Shown: positions 8,681-16,537 of the stretch, piece by piece
Position numbering within the stretch: the first letter of the stretch is position 1
Layout: each line of letters opens with the position of its first letter
Origin: Planctomycetaceae bacterium
Lineage (GTDB): Bacteria; Planctomycetota; Phycisphaerae; Phycisphaerales; SM1A02
Reading direction: 5' to 3'
Assembly: GCA_002683215.1 (NCBI GenBank)
Contig: NYSY01000150.1
Span: forward strand, 1-52,776
Length of the DNA stretch: 52,776 bases
Translations under genes and position numbers: made by a program
Notes under the pieces: generated by a model
The model's input: only the letters and a program-made list of their open reading frames with translations
Database searches by the model: none
What the model was told of the DNA's origin: nothing

Positions 8681-9844
8681 ATGTCGATCCCGCTCCGATT
8701 CGTCGCCCTGTCCGGCCTGCTCGCCGCCGCGACCGTGTCTTCGCTCGCCGCCCGGGGGGCCGAGACGCCCGCCAGCGTGTCCGACGCCAACGAGTCCAAG
8801 GTTCCCGTGGTCTACGTGGTGCCGATGAGCGGACAGATGGGCACCGACATTCATCCTTCGATCTACGACGAGGTCGTCAAGGACGTCATGGAGGTCCAGC
8901 CCGACGTCATCGTCTACCAGCTGAAGTCGGCGGACATCGACAACAACTTCTACCTCGCCGGCAATGACGACCGCCGGGAGTTCGGACTCGCGAAGATCGG
9001 TGAGTACCGCGATCTCGTCCGAACCCTCCACGAGAAGCTCGACGCCCGGCAGGTGATGTGGGTCGAGGATTCGGTGGGGCTCGGCAGCCTGCTCGCGCTC
9101 TCCTGGCCCGAGATGTACATGTCCGAAGGCGGGCGCCTCTGGGGCCTCGCCCGCATCTCCTCGATGGCGGCGGGTTGGAGCGATCCCGACGTCGCATCGA
9201 AGATGTTGAACGCGTGGGTCGGCATGGGCAACGGCTTCCTCCAGATCGGCGGTTACCCGCTCGAGATCGGCTGGGCCATGATGCGTCCGGAATACAACCT
9301 CAGCGCGAGCTTCAAGGGCCGCAAGGTCAGTTGGGCCAACGACACCGCAGGCCAGTGGGTCGTGGATTCGAGCGGCGACAACGTCGCCAACTTCAACGCC
9401 AGCCTCGCCGAGGACATGGGCCTCTCGCAGGGAACCGTCGAGAACCTCGACGACCTCATGTTCCTGATGGGATTCCGCGAATACGAACAGGCCGAGTCCG
9501 GCAAGGAGATGGTCGAGAAGTACGTCGCCGACTGGCGTCGGACCTTCGACCGGTGCAAGACCTGGTGGGCCGACGCCCAGCAGAAGATGGGCTGGGCGTC
9601 GGGAGACGACGCGATCAAGTACCTCGGCAGCGCCAAGACCGACATGGAGCGGATTCTCCGCGCCTGCCGTCAGTATCCGGCCGTCGAGGCTCGATGGCAG
9701 CAGGATTACGGAATGAGCATCCTGCAGCTCGAGCTCCAGATCGAGGGGATCAAGGACCAGATCGGCGACATGCGTCGCGGCAACCAGGGTCGTGGCCGTG
9801 GCGGCAGCAACCGAGGCCGTGGCGGTGGTGGTCGCGGACTCTGA
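8681..9844 (+). CDS. Exported ClpP/crotonase-fold protein, apparently lacking the nucleophile
   Basis: The likely start is ATG 8681, which gives a clean Sec signal peptide (MSIPLRF, hydrophobic core to about residue 24, cleavage near AARGA). The open frame extends back to 8522, but that part is Arg/Lys-rich and overlaps cca. The mature protein resembles the SppA/NfeD clan: strand VPVVYVVPMSG followed by a helix and then VQPDVIVYQLKS. The PGG oxyanion motif and the serine of active members are not visible. Lining it up with the next gene puts Gly133 (in SVGLGS) where that protein has Ser220. The C-terminus is a short Gly/Arg repeat tail. It is paired with the next gene, from which only a 52-base gap separates it. 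Function is unknown; a catalytically dead partner is one reading. Confidence 0.6.
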   Translation: MSIPLRFVALSGLLAAATVSSLAARGAETPASVSDANESKVPVVYVVPMSGQMGTDIHPSIYDEVVKDVMEVQPDVIVYQLKSADIDNNFYLAGNDDRREFGLAKIGEYRDLVRTLHEKLDARQVMWVEDSVGLGSLLALSWPEMYMSEGGRLWGLARISSMAAGWSDPDVASKMLNAWVGMGNGFLQIGGYPLEIGWAMMRPEYNLSASFKGRKVSWANDTAGQWVVDSSGDNVANFNASLAEDMGLSQGTVENLDDLMFLMGFREYEQAESGKEMVEKYVADWRRTFDRCKTWWADAQQKMGWASGDDAIKYLGSAKTDMERILRACRQYPAVEARWQQDYGMSILQLELQIEGIKDQIGDMRRGNQGRGRGGSNRGRGGGGRGL

Positions 9845-9896
9845 TCCGAGTCCGATGGTTCCGTTTCAAACAAGCAACTCCAGCCAGGGATTTCTC

Positions 9897-11207
9897 ATGC
9901 AGACTCGATTCGCTCCCATCCTGATGTTCCTGTTCGCGGCCCTCGCCATCAACGGCGTCGCCTCCGCGCAGCAGTACGAACTGATGTTCGACAACGGGTC
10001 GAGCTGGCGTGGCGATGATGGTGACCGCGTCGACGTGGTCTTTTCCGAGCGGGGCGTCTCGCAGTCCATGTCCGGCGTGATCATGAAGATCGATGGCCGG
10101 CCTGGATTCCAGATCGTGTTCGTCCGAGGCGAGATCGCGGGCAAGCAGGCGACCAAGGGGATCTTCGCCCCGGACATCGAGAGCATGAAGACCTCCGATG
10201 GGGCGGGCGGCGGCGCCGTCGCCACCAGGCCCGCACCAACCACCAAGAAGCCCGACCCGAAGACCAAGACCAGCTCGAGCCCCGCGGTCACCACCGAGCG
10301 TGCGGACGGAACCCTCGAGTCATCGAAGCCGGGAGTGTTCTTCATGCCCTGGGAGGGGCCGGTCGGCATCGAAGCCCGGCACGACGAGATCAAGTCGATC
10401 ATCGCCGAAGCGGACAAGTACGGGCCCGGCCAGATCATCGTCCTGCAGATCAATTCCCCCGGTGGGCTCGTGATCGAGGGCGACAAGATCCACGAAACGC
10501 TGAAGGACGTGAAGCAGCGGCATCGCGTGATCGCCTGGGTCAAGGAAGCCATCTCCGCGGCGGCGTTCACCTCCCTGCATTGCGACGAGATCTACTTCAT
10601 GCAGGTCGGTGCGATGGGCTCCGCCGTGATGTACGCGGGCCAGACCGCGATCTCCGGTGGTGAGCTCGACGCCTGGCTCGAGAAGTTCAGCGAGGTCGCC
10701 GAGATCGGCGGGCGTGATCCGATCATCGCCCGATGCATGGTGACTCGAACCGCGATGGCGAGCTACGACAAGGATCCGGAGACCGGCAAGGTCACGATCT
10801 ACCCCGACATGCGGGGCGAGTTCGACATCTCCGACGACAAGAACGTGCTCACGCTCAACTCGGACAACGCGATCGACTGTGGCTATGCGGACGGCATCGC
10901 CAACACCACCGACGATCTCGCAGTGCTTCTGGACCTTCCTGAATGGCACGAGGTCAACGATTCCGGTCGTCGCATCCACGAGCGATGGCAGCGGACGGTG
11001 AAGCAGTGCCGTGACCGGATCCCCCGGCTTCAGGCCGAACTGCAGCGGAACCCGGAACGCGCCATCACCCTGCTCAAGGAGCTGCTCGGTTGGTACAACC
11101 GGTGCTACCCGGTGCTCGTCTACGAGATGGGCCTCCCGCCCGACCCGGATCCGATTCGACGACAGATCGAGGAGATCCGGCGTCAGCGAGGCAACAACCG
11201 CAACTGA
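9897..11207 (+). CDS. Exported ClpP/crotonase-fold serine protease-like protein (NfeD/SppA clan)
   Basis: ATG 9897 gives a signal peptide (MQTRFAP, hydrophobic core, ASA-Q cleavage near residue 24), so the in-frame extension to 9792 is rejected. After an N-terminal beta-rich domain (about 26-95) and a Pro/Thr/Lys linker (about 100-140), the protease-like domain begins. LQINSPGG (184-190) is the strand plus oxyanion PGG motif and EAISAAAF places Ser220 where NfeD-type proteins have their nucleophile in ASAG. The strand HCDEIYF follows. A C-terminal helical region (about 350-436) is unlike NfeD. No NfeD membrane partner or stomatin is adjacent, though three SPFH genes lie 2 kb downstream. The catalytic lysine could not be placed with confidence. 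Confidence 0.65.
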   Translation: MQTRFAPILMFLFAALAINGVASAQQYELMFDNGSSWRGDDGDRVDVVFSERGVSQSMSGVIMKIDGRPGFQIVFVRGEIAGKQATKGIFAPDIESMKTSDGAGGGAVATRPAPTTKKPDPKTKTSSSPAVTTERADGTLESSKPGVFFMPWEGPVGIEARHDEIKSIIAEADKYGPGQIIVLQINSPGGLVIEGDKIHETLKDVKQRHRVIAWVKEAISAAAFTSLHCDEIYFMQVGAMGSAVMYAGQTAISGGELDAWLEKFSEVAEIGGRDPIIARCMVTRTAMASYDKDPETGKVTIYPDMRGEFDISDDKNVLTLNSDNAIDCGYADGIANTTDDLAVLLDLPEWHEVNDSGRRIHERWQRTVKQCRDRIPRLQAELQRNPERAITLLKELLGWYNRCYPVLVYEMGLPPDPDPIRRQIEEIRRQRGNNRN

Positions 11208-11256
11208 ACGGATCGTGTTCCTCCGGTCATCGATCCGATCGCCATGAACGGCAGTC

Positions 11257-11287
11257 AACGGGCCTCGACCTCGCGTCGGGGCCCGTT
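11257..11287 (+). terminator. Terminator-like hairpin after the ClpP-fold gene pair
   Basis: AACGGGCCTCGAC (11257-11269), loop CTCGC, GTCGGGGCCCGTT (11275-11287): a 13-bp stem with one T-G pair, followed by CTTCGTGG. The downstream T-run is poor, so termination is likely but not certain. It separates the exported protease pair from the membrane protein at 11325. Confidence 0.55.
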
Positions 11288-11324
11288 CTTCGTGGTCGAA
11301 CGAAAATCCCGGTAGGCTCGTGTC

Positions 11325-11957
11325 ATGAACAACGACAATGCCGATCGACCGATGACGCCGCCGGTGCTTCCCGCCGACGATCTCGAAGCCCGTTCCGTTC
11401 GCTGGCCGACCGTGATCGGGATCATTTCGCTGGTCTACGGCATCCTCGCCCTCATCGGAAACGGCTGTGGGGCGGCGTCGCCCTTCGCCACGCCGTTCTT
11501 CCTTCAGATGAGCGGCATGGACGCCGACAAGCTCACGATGTCGCCCGCCCTCGTGTGGGTCCAGGTGGGGTCGGGCGTGATCGGGATGGTGATCGCCGTG
11601 GTGCTGCTGGCGGGGAGCGTCTCGCTCCTTCGTCGTTCGACCCGGTCGCTCGGAATCCTCAAGACCTGGGTCGCGTTGGCGATCGTCACCACGATCATCG
11701 GGATCGGTCTCGGCTTCGTCTTCCTCGACGCGAACGTGCGGTATCAACTGGACATCCAGGATGCGACGCGGGCGATGATCAAGGATCGTGGTGGCGACCC
11801 GTCGCAGTTTCCGGCCAAGACGGCGGAGGAGATCAAGTCCCAGAGCCGCCTCATGCTGGCGGCCTTCGGCCTGCTGCCGATGGTCTATCCGGTCATCCTC
11901 GGCTTCCTGCTCACGAATCGGACTCGATCCGAGCAGGCCATGGACTGGCAGGAATGA
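11325..11957 (+). CDS. Hypothetical four-helix membrane protein
   Basis: I do not recognise a named family. The 210-residue protein has a short polar N-terminus and four hydrophobic segments: about 28-48, 70-94, 108-130 and 175-200. A polar loop (about 135-170) holds DIQDATRAMIKDRGG. The last residues are charged. The layout is like small DUF4190-type membrane proteins but I saw no diagnostic motif. It stands alone between a terminator-like hairpin and a convergent gene. ATG 11325 is preceded by GGTAGGC-like purine-poor sequence, so the start rests on the coding frame rather than on a clear ribosome-binding site. Confidence 0.75.
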   Translation: MNNDNADRPMTPPVLPADDLEARSVRWPTVIGIISLVYGILALIGNGCGAASPFATPFFLQMSGMDADKLTMSPALVWVQVGSGVIGMVIAVVLLAGSVSLLRRSTRSLGILKTWVALAIVTTIIGIGLGFVFLDANVRYQLDIQDATRAMIKDRGGDPSQFPAKTAEEIKSQSRLMLAAFGLLPMVYPVILGFLLTNRTRSEQAMDWQE

Positions 11958-11962
11958 GCGGT

Positions 11963-11979
11963 CCGGGCGGGCGGCCCGG
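11963..11979. terminator. Short GC-rich hairpin between convergent genes
   Basis: CCGGGC (11963-11968), loop GGGCG, GCCCGG (11974-11979) fills most of the 28-base gap between the convergent stops at 11957 and 11986. With no T-run on either side it is only a possible bidirectional terminator. Confidence 0.35.
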
Positions 11980-11985
11980 GGTGCA

Positions 11986-13023
11986 TCAGCCGACTTCGCG
12001 TCGCTGGAACAGCATCACGGCCATCGACAACGCGACGACGATGAGGACCAGGCCGTAGGGCACGGTCCACGCGAGGTATTCGAACGGAATGTCCGCGTCC
12101 TGGGTGATCGCATCCGCGAGCCAGAAGACCTGGAAGTTGGGGACGATGGCGTAGGCGGCCTCGAGCAGCCAGCCCTGCACGACCAGTTCGGTGCCGATCT
12201 CGCCGCCGGCCTCGGTGACCGCGGCTTCGATCTCGTTGATCCGGATGATGCGACGGGCGATCAGCCAGTCGGAGAGCAGGCCGAGCATGAAGAAGCCGAT
12301 CGTGGTGACGAGGGTGAGCACCTGTCCCAGTCGCGTGCTCGCGGCGAGGGCGATCGAGGTGAGGACCAGCTCGCCGAGGAAGAGCACGGCGACGGCGACC
12401 CACAGGTTGCCTTCGAACTGCATGCCGATCGGCTGGGGGGAGAAATCGGCGGCCAGCGGGAGGGTGATCCCGTAGGCGATCAGAAGCAGCGGTGTCCCGA
12501 CCACGATGAAGGTGCTTGAAAACACGTAGTCGTAGAAGAAGTTGCACCAGACGCCGACCCCGATCGCGAGCAGGACGGCGCCGAAGCCGAGCAGGATCAC
12601 CGGAAGGTGGTAGGGGGTCGTGACCGTCTGCTGGACCCCGTGGATCTCGACCATCATGAATACGAGGGCGAGGAAGGCGATCACCAGCACCTGGGCACCG
12701 GCCACGCCGAGGTACTTCCCGATCACGAAAACCGGGCGAGCGACCGGCTTCGACACCACCGTGAGCACGGTTCGATTGTCGATCTCCCGGGTCAGGACGT
12801 TGGAAGCCACGAAGGCGGCGAGGATCGCGCCACCGATGAAGATCGTGGAGAGGCCGATGTCGACGAACATCCGCTGGTCGTCCTGCAGCGTGTAGGCGCT
12901 GAAGGGGTTGCTCAGGATCACGAGGATCGTGCAGACCACCAGCACCACCAGCAGGATCGGCTGACGGATGCTCTCGAAGAGGGTGTTCCGGGCGATCGCC
13001 AGAAGCTGTTCGAAGACGGCCAT
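11986..13023 (-). CDS. ABC-2 type transporter permease
   Basis: A 345-residue polytopic membrane protein with about six hydrophobic segments: around 20-40, 60-80, 112-132, 148-172, 180-200 and 212-232, plus a last one near 318-338. The cytoplasmic loop motif TREIDNRTVLTVVSKPVARPVFVIGK after the second helix is the ABC-2 permease hallmark (E-x-x-x-x-T...K-P-x-x-R...GK). A second copy of this motif style occurs in the larger permease at 19241 (VRDRQIWHLVTKPLGR), so the two are paralogues. No ATPase gene lies beside this one. It is transcribed divergently from the SPFH/ABC operon across a 343-base gap and may share that operon's ATPase at 18000; this is inference. Confidence 0.88.
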   Translation of the reverse strand: MAVFEQLLAIARNTLFESIRQPILLVVLVVCTILVILSNPFSAYTLQDDQRMFVDIGLSTIFIGGAILAAFVASNVLTREIDNRTVLTVVSKPVARPVFVIGKYLGVAGAQVLVIAFLALVFMMVEIHGVQQTVTTPYHLPVILLGFGAVLLAIGVGVWCNFFYDYVFSSTFIVVGTPLLLIAYGITLPLAADFSPQPIGMQFEGNLWVAVAVLFLGELVLTSIALAASTRLGQVLTLVTTIGFFMLGLLSDWLIARRIIRINEIEAAVTEAGGEIGTELVVQGWLLEAAYAIVPNFQVFWLADAITQDADIPFEYLAWTVPYGLVLIVVALSMAVMLFQRREVG

Positions 13024-13366
13024 GGGGGTTCCTGGATCGGGCGGAGAGGTGAGTCCGAGGCGGGAATCGCTCGGTCGGGATGGCCGCGGTCGGCCGATGG
13101 TACGAGGGAATCGTCGCTCCCCGAAGCCGCAGGTCCGAGCGAGCGAGTATCATTCTCACCGGCGGGTACGAACCCGACCGGCTCGGCATCGTACCCTCGG
13201 GGCGAGTCGGGCATCGGTGTTTCGCCTCGTCCGGAATCGCTTCACGTCCGTCTCCTTCCGGAAGGCCGTGCAGCGCCCTTCTGATTCCGGCTCCTGCCGA
13301 GCCGGTCGATGCGACCATCGACCACTGCTCCCGCGAACCCCTCGCCACCGCATCGGATCGAGGCTC
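13024..13366. other. Divergent intergenic region with an inverted repeat and a -10-like box
   Basis: No gene is supported here; the open frames crossing it are extensions of flanking genes. It must carry promoters for the leftward permease and the rightward SPFH operon. TATCAT at 13148-13153 is a plausible rightward -10. About 15 bases beyond it, GGGTACGA (13164-13171) and TCGTACCC (13189-13196) form a perfect 8-bp inverted repeat with a 17-base spacer, which could be an operator or a leader hairpin. Confidence 0.4.
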
Positions 13367-15526
13367 ATGAGAACCGACCATCTCGCGTATCAGCAGGCGA
13401 CCCGAGTCGCTGGAATGGGATTCATGCTTCAGGCCGTCATCGGCCTGATCATGCTGGTGTACGGATTCATCTTCAACGATTCGGCCTTCCAGGTGGCCAG
13501 CGAACCGATTCTCGTCGGCACGCTGGTCTGGATCGCCCTCTTGGTGGTGTTCCACCAGCACCGGCTCGAACGCCTCGAGGCGTTGGAGCGGGACGATCTC
13601 GCTTCGGCCCGTGGCGAGGACACGGCGGGAATCTTCGAGGAAGGTGAGACGGACGTCGCCGCACGTCGTCTTCGCCTGATGCACGTCTGGCTGATGCCCA
13701 TCGCCAGCCTGCTCGTGGCCGGCCTCCTCGTGCTCTTCGGGCTGCGGACCCTCGCCTGGTTCGACTGGCAGACCAACCCCGAATTCGATGTCGCATCGTT
13801 CTCCCCGGGCCCGCATCCCGGCTGGCAGCTGGCGATCACGCTGGCCCTCGCCCTCTTCGCGTTCATCTTCTCACGCTTCGTCGCGGGGATGGCCGCCCGC
13901 CCGGCGTGGGCGAACCTCCGCGGTGGTGCGGGGCACATGGTCGGAAACGCCCTGGTGCTGCTCGCGGTGGCGGTCGGCATCGCGTTCCAGTTCTTCGACA
14001 ACGACGGCGTGCTGGAAGGCATCACCTGGGGACTCGCGATCTACATGCTGCTGATCGCGGCGGAGATCGTCCTCAACTTCGTGCTGAACCTCTACCGCCC
14101 CCGGCGTCCGGGCGAAACGCCCCGGCCCGCCTTCGATTCGAGGATTCTGAGTCTCTTCGCGGCGCCCGACTCCATCGTTCGCTCGATCAACGAGGCGGTG
14201 AACTATCAGTTCGGCTTCGACATCACGAGCTCCTGGGGCTACCAGCTCCTGCTTCGCAGCTTCGCATGGCTGCTCGGGTTCGGGCTCGTGGTGCTCATCG
14301 CCCTGAGTTCGGTGGTGGTCGTCGAACCCGGTCAGCAGGCGGTCCGCCTGCGGGGTGGCCGGATCGTCGGCTCGGTCTACGAAGGCTCGACGATGTTCAA
14401 GCTGCCGTGGCCCCTCGAGACCGTAGAGGTGGTCGACGCCGCCCGGATCCAGGAACTGAGCCTCAACGGCGTGCCGCGCGAGGTCAAGGAAGTCGATCTC
14501 TGGGACCCCGCGGCGGAGCCGATCAACGAGCTGTTCCTCGTGTCCGCCAATCCGCTTCCCGACGAGGTCACGCGATCCGTCGACCAGCTCGAGGTCGCGC
14601 AGCGTCGCCTCGACGAGGCGACCGGTCGTGCCGAGGAGGAGGACGACGAGAACCAGACCAGGCAGGCGGTCACCAACCAGTTCGCCCTGCTCGACGTCGA
14701 CGTCATCCTGCGTTACCGGCTCAAGTCCGGGGCGCTGATCGACTTCCTGAACTTCTCCAACGACGTTCGTCCGAAGCGAAGCCCGCTGGACATGCGTGAA
14801 CTCGCCCTGCAGGACATCGCCCTCCGGGTGGTCACCCAGACCTTCTCGCAGCTTTCGCTCGAGGACGTGCTCTCGCCGCAGGGTTCGGCCTTGCCCACCG
14901 AGATGCGGAACCGCATCCAGATCGCCTTCGACGACGCCCGCACCGGGGTCGAAGTGGTGTCGGTCGCGATTCCCGCCCTTCGTCCCCCGGGCGACTCGGT
15001 CTCCATGTTCGAAGAGCTGGCGATCGATACCCAGAACGTCCGCAAGACGCTCGAAGAGGCCCGGCGGACCGCGAACGCGGCCCTGGCCGGGATGGTCGGC
15101 GATGCCGACCGGGCGCGGAAGATCGTCGAGATCATCGAGCGGTACCGGGAACTCGACCGCACCGAGGGGCCTGATGCGGAGGCGACGATCGACGCCCGGG
15201 TCGAAGCGGAGCGGATGCTTCGTGACAGCCAGGGCCTGATCGCATCCTTCATCGCGAGCGTCCGGAGCCTGCGGTGGCAGATCCACATGGACGCCCGTCG
15301 GAAGACCGACGAGGTGCGGGGGCAGGTCGGGGCCTTCTCGGTCGCACCCGAGCTCTACCGCGAACGCCGGATCATGGAAGTCCTCTCCGAAGTGCTTCAG
15401 GGAGTCCGGTCCAAGTACGTGCTCGCCGTCGATTCGGCCCGCACCGATCTCGACGTGGAGATGCAGGAGCCCGATACCGGGCTGAATCTCCGCGAGTATC
15501 TCGACAAGCCTGGTGAATCCAACTGA
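13367..15526 (+). CDS. SPFH/band 7 protein, HflK-like, with a polytopic N-terminal extension
   Basis: At 719 residues this is far longer than ordinary HflK (about 420). The first 270 residues hold about six hydrophobic segments: near 18-37, 46-62, 104-123, 149-170, 186-205 and 221-240. Another membrane anchor follows near 285-310, then the SPFH domain, which opens with the classic EPGQQAVRLRGGRI and continues with PWPLETVEVVD as in HflK. The middle has long charged helices (ARRTANAALAGMVGDADRARKI, 560-600) as in the coiled-coil arm of HflK. Starting at ATG 13367 gives the first TM; the frame is open upstream but that part is low-complexity. It heads a seven-gene plus-strand operon. HflK/C normally form a membrane cage around the FtsH protease; no ftsH is present in the window. 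Confidence 0.85.
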   Translation: MRTDHLAYQQATRVAGMGFMLQAVIGLIMLVYGFIFNDSAFQVASEPILVGTLVWIALLVVFHQHRLERLEALERDDLASARGEDTAGIFEEGETDVAARRLRLMHVWLMPIASLLVAGLLVLFGLRTLAWFDWQTNPEFDVASFSPGPHPGWQLAITLALALFAFIFSRFVAGMAARPAWANLRGGAGHMVGNALVLLAVAVGIAFQFFDNDGVLEGITWGLAIYMLLIAAEIVLNFVLNLYRPRRPGETPRPAFDSRILSLFAAPDSIVRSINEAVNYQFGFDITSSWGYQLLLRSFAWLLGFGLVVLIALSSVVVVEPGQQAVRLRGGRIVGSVYEGSTMFKLPWPLETVEVVDAARIQELSLNGVPREVKEVDLWDPAAEPINELFLVSANPLPDEVTRSVDQLEVAQRRLDEATGRAEEEDDENQTRQAVTNQFALLDVDVILRYRLKSGALIDFLNFSNDVRPKRSPLDMRELALQDIALRVVTQTFSQLSLEDVLSPQGSALPTEMRNRIQIAFDDARTGVEVVSVAIPALRPPGDSVSMFEELAIDTQNVRKTLEEARRTANAALAGMVGDADRARKIVEIIERYRELDRTEGPDAEATIDARVEAERMLRDSQGLIASFIASVRSLRWQIHMDARRKTDEVRGQVGAFSVAPELYRERRIMEVLSEVLQGVRSKYVLAVDSARTDLDVEMQEPDTGLNLREYLDKPGESN

Positions 15527-15540
15527 CCCCGAGGGCCGGT

Positions 15541-15560
15541 CCGGGACTTCGAGGTCCCGG
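15541..15560 (+). other. Intra-operon hairpin between the first two SPFH genes
   Basis: CCGGGAC (15541-15547), loop TTCGAG, GTCCCGG (15554-15560) sits in the only sizeable gap (66 bases) among the first five genes of the operon. No T-run follows, so it is more likely an mRNA-stabilising or attenuating structure than a terminator. Confidence 0.4.
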
Positions 15561-15592
15561 CGTTCCCGTCACGTGAAACTGCGCAGCGAACC

Positions 15593-16537
15593 ATGAGCAA
15601 GACCATCACCGCCGTCGTCGCCATCCTGATCGTCCTGGTGTTGATCCTCTTCAACACCACCTTCACCGTGAACTTCCACGAAGTCGCGGTGAAGACGAGG
15701 CTCGGCCGACCGGCCGGGATCATCCGCGAGCCGGGACTGCACTTCAAACTCCCGTTCTTCGTCGACTCCGTCGCGAAGCTCGACACCCGTCAGCAGTTCG
15801 TGAAGTCACCGATCAAGACCGTCCAGACCCGCGACGGGCAGCAGGTCATGGTCCAGGCGTTCATGCTCTGGAAGGTGGGCGAGGGCGACGAGGAGGCGAA
15901 GGCCTTCTACAACAGCTACGGCTCTCTCGCAGGTGCCCAACGCGACCTCGAGACCCTTCTCCAGGGCGGTCTCGGACGGATCGGCGGCTACGCATTCGAC
16001 GAGTTGATCGGGCCCAGCAGCAAGCTTCCCGAAGCCGAAGCCGCGATCCTCGCAGAGGTCCAGTCCCCCGAGAACGTGCTGACCGGCGTGGTTCCGATCT
16101 CGGTCGGGATCAGCCGGGTGGTGTTCCCGCCGAAGACCACCACCGCGGTGATGCGACGCATGTCGGCCGTGCAGGAGACCCTCGCCAACATCGAGGAGTC
16201 CCGAGGCAACTCCGAAGCGAACACCATCAAGCAGAAGGCCCAGGCCCAGGCCCAGATCATCCGTGACTTCGCCGAGCAGTGGGCCGCGGTCATCGAAGCC
16301 CGCGGCAACGAGGAGGCCACCCGGTACTACGAGCAGATGCGGGAGCACGCGGATCTCGCGATCTTCCTGTCCTGGCTCGAGACGCTCCGCTCGGGACTGC
16401 GCGGCTCGACGACCTTCGTCACCGACATGACCAAGGCGCCCTTCCATCTGATCGACCTCGAGGCGGACACCACCGCCGAAGGGATTCCGCAGCCGTCGAC
16501 GGCCTACGTCGAGACCGGATCGGAGGACGACCAGTGA
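15593..16537 (+). CDS. SPFH/band 7 protein, HflC-like
   Basis: A 314-residue single-anchor membrane protein. The N-terminal TM is at about 5-24, directly followed by the SPFH domain with the HflC-type opening VNFHEVAVKTRLGRP and EPGLHFKLPFFVDSVAKLDTR. A helical region with ESRGNSEANTIKQKAQAQAQ (about 200-225) corresponds to the HflC arm; in HflC this region reads RAEREAVARRHRSQG-like and is similarly Arg/Glu/Ala-rich. Length matches HflC (about 330). It lies directly after the HflK-like gene in the normal hflK-hflC order, and its stop overlaps the third SPFH gene by 4 bases (GTGA). Role inferred from family: part of an inner-membrane SPFH assembly. Confidence 0.9.
   Translation: MSKTITAVVAILIVLVLILFNTTFTVNFHEVAVKTRLGRPAGIIREPGLHFKLPFFVDSVAKLDTRQQFVKSPIKTVQTRDGQQVMVQAFMLWKVGEGDEEAKAFYNSYGSLAGAQRDLETLLQGGLGRIGGYAFDELIGPSSKLPEAEAAILAEVQSPENVLTGVVPISVGISRVVFPPKTTTAVMRRMSAVQETLANIEESRGNSEANTIKQKAQAQAQIIRDFAEQWAAVIEARGNEEATRYYEQMREHADLAIFLSWLETLRSGLRGSTTFVTDMTKAPFHLIDLEADTTAEGIPQPSTAYVETGSEDDQ

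Noticed and set aside
12968-13366. In-frame upstream extension of the first SPFH gene.
   Set aside because: It overlaps the divergent permease gene start, is Arg/Pro/Ser-rich and contains the likely promoter region; ATG 13367 starts directly before the first membrane segment.
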